Below, piece by piece: positions 58,980-64,000 of a DNA stretch of 64,000 nt (its first letter is position 1; every line of letters starts with the position of its first letter). The DNA comes from Pedobacter sp. Leaf176. GTDB taxonomy: Bacteria; Bacteroidota; Bacteroidia; Sphingobacteriales; Sphingobacteriaceae. The notes under the pieces were generated by a model that searched no databases, was not told the origin of the DNA, and was given only the letters and a program-made list of their open reading frames with translations. Made by a program: the position numbers and the translations under genes. Location of the stretch: assembly GCF_001424305.1 (NCBI RefSeq), contig NZ_LMPD01000001.1, positions 1,012,853 to 1,076,852 of the forward strand, written 5' to 3'.

Positions 58980-60731
58980 TTATTTCAACCTGATTTCACT
59001 CACGCTCATTCCTTGTGGAACCATTGGAAAAACGTTATTTTCTCTTCCAACCATCACTTCTAAAAGATAGGAACCTTCGTGATTAATCATCGTTTCCAAC
59101 GCTTTTCTCAAGTTTATACGTTCATCAACTTTGTCAGCTTCAATGTAGTATGCCTTGGCTAAGGCCACAAAATCAGGACTGGTAATGTTCACAAAAGAGT
59201 ATCGTTTATCGTGGAATAATTGTTGCCATTGGCGAACCATCCCTAAGAAGCGATTATTCAAAATCAAAATTTTTACTGCCGCACCAAACTGCATAATAGT
59301 ACCTAACTCTTGCGGAGTCATTTGAAAACCACCATCGCCGATAATTGCGATGACCGTTTTGTCTGGGGCACCATATTTTGCACCAATTGCAGCCGGCAAG
59401 CCGAAGCCCATAGTACCAAGGCCACCAGAGGTGATGTTACTTCGGGTGTTATTAAATTTGGCATAACGGCAGGCAACCATCTGGTGTTGACCAACATCAG
59501 TCACAATTATAGCATCACCACCACATATTTCATTGATGTTACGTAATACTTCACCCATAGTCATTTCATCACTTGTTGGATGAAGCTCTGGCGTAATTAC
59601 CTGGTCTATTTCCTGCTGGTTGTAATCCTTAAATTTCGCTAACCATTCTTCGTGTTTGCTTTCATTAACCAGATTGGTTAATAGCGGTAGGGTTTCTTTA
59701 CAATCGCCCCAAACACCTACTTCCGCCTTAACATTTTTATCAATCTCAGCAGGATCGATATCGAAATGAATCACTTTTGCCTGCTTGGCATATTTATCCA
59801 AACGGCCAGTTACGCGGTCATCGAAACGCATTCCGATGGCAATTAATACATCACATTCATTAGTCAAGACATTAGGGCCATAATTGCCATGCATCCCTAG
59901 CATTCCAACATTTAATGGGTGTGAAGTTGGAATTGCGCCATCACCCATTATTGTCCAGGCAGCAGGAATACCAGATTTCTCAATAAACGCTTTGAACTCT
60001 GCTTCCGCTTTGCCTAAAATAACGCCTTGTCCGAATAATACAAATGGTTTTTTGGCCGCATTGATTAATGCTGCCGCTTGCTCAATATATTCAACCCTAA
60101 CTGTCGGTTTTGGGCGATAAGAGCGGATATGATTACATTTTATATAGTCAGGAAATTCCTCCACCTGTAATTGTGCATTCTTAGTAATGTCAATTAAAAC
60201 TGGTCCTGGTCTGCCGCTTTTTGCGATGTAGAAAGCTTTTGCTAAAACCTCTGGAATTTCTTTGGCATCCGTAACCTGATAATTCCATTTAGTAACGGGG
60301 GTTGTAATGTTAATCACATCCGTTTCCTGAAAAGCATCCGTTCCCAATAAATGTGCAAAAACCTGCCCTGTGATACAAACCAAAGGAGTGCTATCGATTT
60401 GAGCATCGGCTAAACCAGTGACTAAATTAGTTGCGCCCGGACCACTTGTTGCAAAACAAACCCCAACCTTTCCACTTGTTCTGGCAAAACCTTGTGCGGC
60501 ATGAATACCACCTTGCTCATGTCGAACTAAAATATGCTCTAGTTTGTCTGCGTAATCGTAAAGTGTATCGTAAATTGGCATGATAGCGCCGCCTGGATAG
60601 CCGAAAATGGTGGTTACGCCCTCTTCAATTAATCCATTCAACAAAACCTGCGAGCCTGTTCCTTTGAATAAAGTTTTTGAAGCTTCTGCTTTCGCCTCGG
60701 TTTGTTGTATCGTATCTTGTGCAGTTTCCAT
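58980..60731 (-). CDS. ilvB: Acetolactate synthase large (catalytic) subunit IlvB
   Basis: This 583-residue TPP enzyme makes acetolactate and acetohydroxybutyrate. The catalytic Glu is in LVRHEQGGIHAAQG; the TPP-binding motif is GDGGFQMTPQELGT with LILNN at its end. Length and order are normal. It lies upstream of ilvN in the same direction, with the ORF6N gene before it. Confidence 0.97.
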   Translation of the reverse strand: METAQDTIQQTEAKAEASKTLFKGTGSQVLLNGLIEEGVTTIFGYPGGAIMPIYDTLYDYADKLEHILVRHEQGGIHAAQGFARTSGKVGVCFATSGPGATNLVTGLADAQIDSTPLVCITGQVFAHLLGTDAFQETDVINITTPVTKWNYQVTDAKEIPEVLAKAFYIAKSGRPGPVLIDITKNAQLQVEEFPDYIKCNHIRSYRPKPTVRVEYIEQAAALINAAKKPFVLFGQGVILGKAEAEFKAFIEKSGIPAAWTIMGDGAIPTSHPLNVGMLGMHGNYGPNVLTNECDVLIAIGMRFDDRVTGRLDKYAKQAKVIHFDIDPAEIDKNVKAEVGVWGDCKETLPLLTNLVNESKHEEWLAKFKDYNQQEIDQVITPELHPTSDEMTMGEVLRNINEICGGDAIIVTDVGQHQMVACRYAKFNNTRSNITSGGLGTMGFGLPAAIGAKYGAPDKTVIAIIGDGGFQMTPQELGTIMQFGAAVKILILNNRFLGMVRQWQQLFHDKRYSFVNITSPDFVALAKAYYIEADKVDERINLRKALETMINHEGSYLLEVMVGRENNVFPMVPQGMSVSEIRLK

Positions 60732-60752
60732 AATTATGTTTTTACGGTTCTA

Positions 60753-61340
60753 TTATTCTTTAATTTTAAACCCAATCCGCTCCCTATCTTTCCATTTTAA
60801 TTGAGCAATTTTTTCGTCGAGCATGTTATCCATTGCATCGTAGAGTTCGTTTAATTGAACATCATGCTCGCCAAGTCGCTCTTTAATTTCAAGTAGCTGT
60901 TCATTAATATTGCTTTGTTTTAGCAAAATTTTGCGAACATCAACAAAGGCTCTCATAATGGCAATGTTCATATTAATTGCCCTTTCGCTTCTCAAAACTC
61001 CACTTAGCATCGCTACACCTTGCTCTGTAAAGGCGTAGGGTAGCTTTCTTGTACCGCCCCAACTTGAAGTCACAATTTGTGACTTCAAGTTGGGGGTATA
61101 TGTAGCCACAATTTGTGATGACATATTTTGGTTGTTTTCAATTTGAAATCTTAAATTTTCAAACTCTTCATTTGTCAACTTAAACATGAAATCATCTGGA
61201 AAACGTTCTATATTTCGTTTTACCGCTTGATTCAAAACCTTTGTTTCAACTTCATAAAGCAAAGCCAAATCGAAATCTAGCATTACTCTTTCACCCCGAA
61301 TCGAATAAATTCTACTTTGAATGCTCTTAATAATCTGCAT
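60753..61340 (-). CDS. ORF6N-domain protein
   Basis: This 195-residue protein has the N-terminal ORF6N domain (IRGERVMLDFDLALLYEVETK, RNIERFPDDFMFKLTNEEF) and the following KLPYAFTEQGVAMLSGVLRSERAINMNIAIMRAF. ORF6N domains are common in phage and mobile-element proteins and are thought to bind DNA. The coding sequence holds a 39-bp palindrome (61057-61095). It is placed between ilvD and ilvB, the only sign of a mobile origin in this locus. Confidence 0.9.
   Translation of the reverse strand: MQIIKSIQSRIYSIRGERVMLDFDLALLYEVETKVLNQAVKRNIERFPDDFMFKLTNEEFENLRFQIENNQNMSSQIVATYTPNLKSQIVTSSWGGTRKLPYAFTEQGVAMLSGVLRSERAINMNIAIMRAFVDVRKILLKQSNINEQLLEIKERLGEHDVQLNELYDAMDNMLDEKIAQLKWKDRERIGFKIKE
61057..61095. 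repeat. 39-bp palindrome inside the ORF6N gene
   Basis: CCCCAACTTGAAGTCACAA and TTGTGACTTCAAGTTGGGG are perfect inverted arms of 19 bases around a single T. On the minus strand it encodes PNLKSQIVTSSWG. Confidence 0.95.
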
Positions 61341-61384
61341 ATCTTTAAGTTTTATGTTGATTTATTGTCGGGATGACTTCAAAC

Positions 61385-63067
61385 TTAATATTCATCAGTT
61401 ACGCAACCACTTGCTGCGTCTGAAACTGTTTTAGCATATTTATAAAGCACACCTTTCGTCACTTTCAATGCTGGTTGAACATATTTCTTCCTTCGCTCTG
61501 CGATTACCTCTTCACTTACTTGTAAACTAATTATGTTATTAACGGCGTCGATTAAAATTGGGTCGTTATCCTCAACTAAACCAATTAAACCTCCTTTATA
61601 AGATTCTGGCGTAATGTGACCCACTACAAATCCGTGTGTTCCACCAGAAAAGCGACCATCGGTAATTAAAGCAACCGACTTACCTAAACCTGCACCGATA
61701 ATGGCCGATGTTGGCTTTAACATTTCAGGCATACCCGGAGCGCCAACTGGGCCAGAGTTTTTGATTACAATTACATCACCCGGTTGAACACGACCGCTGG
61801 AAATACCAGCAATTAAATCATGCTCGCCATCAAAAACACGTGCCGGACCTTCGAATTTTTCGCCTTCTTTACCAGAAATCTTTGCAACTGAACCTTTCTC
61901 CGCTAAATTTCCATAAAGAATTTGTAAGTGACCTGTTGGTTTGATTGGTTCGCTCAATTTCTGAATGATTTTCTGGTCGTAATCCATAATTGATTTCACA
62001 TCAGCTAAGTTTTCAGCCATCGTTTTTCCGGTTACGGTCAGGCAATCGCCATGCAATAAGCCTTCATTCAGTAAGAATTTCAACACTGCAGGAATACCAC
62101 CGTATTGGTGTAGATCTTGCATCAGGTATTTTCCGCTTGGTTTAAAATCAGCTAAAACCGGAGTTACATCGCTCATTCTCTGGAAATCATCCTGTGTAAT
62201 TTCAACTCCGATAGCTTTACCCATTGCAATAAAATGTAGTACTGCATTGGTACTTCCTCCCAAGATAATGATCGCACGGATGGCATTTTCAAATGCTTTC
62301 CTCGTCATAATATCAGATGGTTTGATGTCTTTTTCTAATAATATTTTCATATACTTTCCGGCATCTAAGCACTCTTGTTTTTTCTCCGTACTAATCGCCG
62401 GGTTTGAGGAAGAGTAAGGTAAACTCATACCCAAAGCCTCAATAGCTGATGCCATTGTATTCGCCGTATACATTCCACCACAGGCTCCGGCACCTGGACA
62501 AGTATGTTTAATAATGCCTTGGTAATCTTCTTCAGATAAATTTCCACAGATTTTTTGCCCCAGAGCTTCAAAAGCGGAAACAATGTTTAATTCTTCGCCT
62601 TTATAATGTCCGGGCGCAATCGTACCGCCATAAACCATAATAGACGGGCGGTCTAGACGAGCCATTGCCATAATCGCACCTGGCATATTTTTATCACAGC
62701 CAGGAATAGAAATAATGCCATCATAGTATTGGCCACCACAAATGGTTTCGATACTGTCTGCAATTACATCGCGGCTTACTAACGAATAACGCATGCCATC
62801 AGTACCGTTGCTCATGCCATCACTCACGCCAATGGTATTAAAAACCAAGCCCACTAAATCATTTTTCCAGACCCCGGTTTTCACATCTTTTGCAAGGTCG
62901 TTCAGGTGCATGTTGCAGGTGTTACCATCGTAACCCATACTTGCAATTCCGACTTGCGCTTTTGCCATATCTGCATCGGTTAATCCGATTCCATATAACA
63001 TGGCCTGTGCAGCAGGTTGTGTAGGGTCTTGTGTAAATGTTTTACTGTACTTGTTTAATTCGCTCAT
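61385..63067 (-). CDS. ilvD: Dihydroxy-acid dehydratase IlvD
   Basis: This 560-residue iron-sulfur enzyme dehydrates dihydroxyisovalerate. The cluster cysteines are in [22 protein letters not shown] and [16 protein letters not shown], and the C-terminal block is [20 protein letters not shown]. Length is normal. It is followed by the ORF6N gene in the transcript. Confidence 0.97.
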   Translation of the reverse strand: MSELNKYSKTFTQDPTQPAAQAMLYGIGLTDADMAKAQVGIASMGYDGNTCNMHLNDLAKDVKTGVWKNDLVGLVFNTIGVSDGMSNGTDGMRYSLVSRDVIADSIETICGGQYYDGIISIPGCDKNMPGAIMAMARLDRPSIMVYGGTIAPGHYKGEELNIVSAFEALGQKICGNLSEEDYQGIIKHTCPGAGACGGMYTANTMASAIEALGMSLPYSSSNPAISTEKKQECLDAGKYMKILLEKDIKPSDIMTRKAFENAIRAIIILGGSTNAVLHFIAMGKAIGVEITQDDFQRMSDVTPVLADFKPSGKYLMQDLHQYGGIPAVLKFLLNEGLLHGDCLTVTGKTMAENLADVKSIMDYDQKIIQKLSEPIKPTGHLQILYGNLAEKGSVAKISGKEGEKFEGPARVFDGEHDLIAGISSGRVQPGDVIVIKNSGPVGAPGMPEMLKPTSAIIGAGLGKSVALITDGRFSGGTHGFVVGHITPESYKGGLIGLVEDNDPILIDAVNNIISLQVSEEVIAERRKKYVQPALKVTKGVLYKYAKTVSDAASGCVTDEY

Positions 63068-63097
63068 TGTCTAATGTATGTTCTAATTCTGTTGGTT

Positions 63098-63676
63098 TTA
63101 TTTTTTTACACCGATTACTATTCCTGTAGCCCAAACTTGTTTTGTCAATTGCAAATCACTACGGGATTCCAGGTCTTCTATTAATTTAATTGCTTTTTCC
63201 TGGTGACCATCTGGCCAATTTGGCTGAGGTAGCATGTCGTCAATAATGTAAAGACCGCCTTTTATCAGCATTGACAGGGTCTCATTTAAAAGTAGATATT
63301 TTCCGTGCCAGGTATCTGCAAAAATATAATCGAATTTCTTGTTTTTATTTTCTTCAATCCAGTTGCCACCATCTGATGAAATTAAGCTTAAACGATTATC
63401 ACTTCCTAAGAAATTACTGGCTATACTTAAGAATTTTTCATCATTGTCAATTGAAATTAAGGTAGATGATTCATCCATTCCATCTAATATCCACGAGGTT
63501 GATAAGCCTGTACCAGTACCCAATTCCAGGAAACTGCCTGCGGGTTTCGAGCTTGCAAGCGTTCGCAATAATGAACAAGTCAATACATCAGATGCCATAT
63601 CAAATCCGGATGCTTTGGTTGCATCTGTAATTTGCTGATAAACACCTGGAAATTGTTGATTGATTTCTTGATTCAT
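63098..63676 (-). CDS. O-methyltransferase-like SAM-dependent methyltransferase
   Basis: This 192-residue enzyme has motif I FLELGTGTGLSTSWILDGM and continues TLISIDNDEKFLSIASNFLG and DYIFADTWHGKYL. The pattern resembles the Methyltransf_24 and O-methyltransferase types. It is located between ilvE and ilvD. Substrate unknown. Confidence 0.85.
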   Translation of the reverse strand: MNQEINQQFPGVYQQITDATKASGFDMASDVLTCSLLRTLASSKPAGSFLELGTGTGLSTSWILDGMDESSTLISIDNDEKFLSIASNFLGSDNRLSLISSDGGNWIEENKNKKFDYIFADTWHGKYLLLNETLSMLIKGGLYIIDDMLPQPNWPDGHQEKAIKLIEDLESRSDLQLTKQVWATGIVIGVKK

Positions 63677-63694
63677 TCTGTCGTTTAAACTTTG

Positions 63695-64000
63695 TTAAAT
63701 AATCACCTCGTAGTTTACTTTCTCAAGCACTAAATTTTTGTAAGCGCGTTGTATGGTATAGCCAATGGATTCTCTCCAAAGGGTACGGAAAACAATATCA
63801 TCAATTGAGGCAATACCTGCAATTTCAGTTGCAGTTCCGCATAAGAAAGCGCTATCTGCCTGCCTCAAATCTTCTACGGTTAATTTCTTCTCTACGCATT
63901 CGATATCGAGAACGGTACATAGTTCCTTAACCGTGGCCCGGGTAATTCCAGGTAAAATATTGCCTAAAGAGGGTGTATAAAGTTTGCCATCTTTCTCAAT
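63695..64000 (-). CDS. ilvE: Branched-chain amino acid aminotransferase IlvE, C-terminal part
   Basis: Only the last 101 residues are inside the window; the gene continues past 64000. LYTPSLGNILPGITRATV and SAFLCGTATEIAGIASID are the C-terminal blocks of class IV PLP aminotransferases that transfer amino groups to 2-oxoisocaproate and its relatives. The stop codon is at 63695-63697. It is the first visible gene of the minus-strand ilv-leu locus. Confidence 0.93.
   Translation of the reverse strand: MEKDGKLYTPSLGNILPGITRATVKELCTVLDIECVEKKLTVEDLRQADSAFLCGTATEIAGIASIDDIVFRTLWRESIGYTIQRAYKNLVLEKVNYEVII

Noticed and set aside
60753..61340. A prophage around the ORF6N gene
   Set aside because: No phage structural, replication or integrase genes are near; it is a lone gene in an amino acid locus.

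Overview
The window looks like chromosomal DNA of a Bacteroidota bacterium, most likely of the Sphingobacteriaceae (Pedobacter-like). The evidence is a SusC/SusD outer-membrane pair, start codons without Shine-Dalgarno sequences, several exact matches to the Bacteroidota -7 box TAnnTTTG (upstream of pnuT, ispG, hemA, hemC and hemE), the long Bacteroidota-type IspG, and many AT-rich dispersed intergenic repeats. No database search was possible, so names rest on motifs and gene order.

Layout. 1-137: the end of an rRNA operon, with a 5S gene that has lost an internal segment, and a terminator. 854-7335: a SusC/SusD pair and a secreted subtilisin-like protease. 7373-10265 (minus): a three-gene module of membrane glycosyltransferase, polyprenyl-phosphate sugar transferase and NodB-type deacetylase. 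10455-11325: a TPP riboswitch in front of a PnuC-family (PnuT-like) transporter. 11431-28507: mixed genes including an acyl-CoA dehydrogenase-like protein, MsrA, a thioredoxin-fold/TPR protein, MlaE/MlaF lipid-transport components, a PspC/LiaF-like envelope pair, IspG and a mechanosensitive channel. 28612-39350: a heme biosynthesis cluster (hemA, fused hemC-hemD, hemB, hemL, hemE, hemJ), with a two-component system plus TPR protein between hemL and hemE and a ParE-type toxin-antitoxin pair between hemE and hemJ. 41089-43335: an ECF sigma factor, a membrane protein that is probably its anti-sigma factor, and an outer-membrane beta-barrel protein. 43398-44088: a VapBC pair with a good candidate operator. 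46425-64000 (minus): one long same-strand branched-chain amino acid locus, ilvE (cut by the window edge), ilvD, ilvB, ilvN, ilvC, leuC, leuD, leuB, leuA, ilvA and a cupin gene, interrupted by unrelated genes (ORF6N, DinB, two methyltransferases, a monooxygenase and a two-domain ABC ATPase).

The genes themselves are mostly well known. The unusual part is the repeat content. At least a dozen intergenic segments are built on a 7-bp period (for example NNNAAAG, CCTTAAA, CCCTAAA, TACTTGA, AGTCSGA), often as two inverted arms. These elements, and a separate family of GTCATTGCGAGG palindromes, reach into functional sequence. One lies in the junction of the TPP riboswitch, one is in frame inside ispG, one supplies the stop codon of a DinB gene, and a GTCATTGCGAGG palindrome encodes the last 14 residues of an ABC ATPase. 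Together they look like a set of small non-coding elements that spread through the genome and are tolerated inside genes and RNA switches. That interpretation is inference; the sequence patterns are visible directly.
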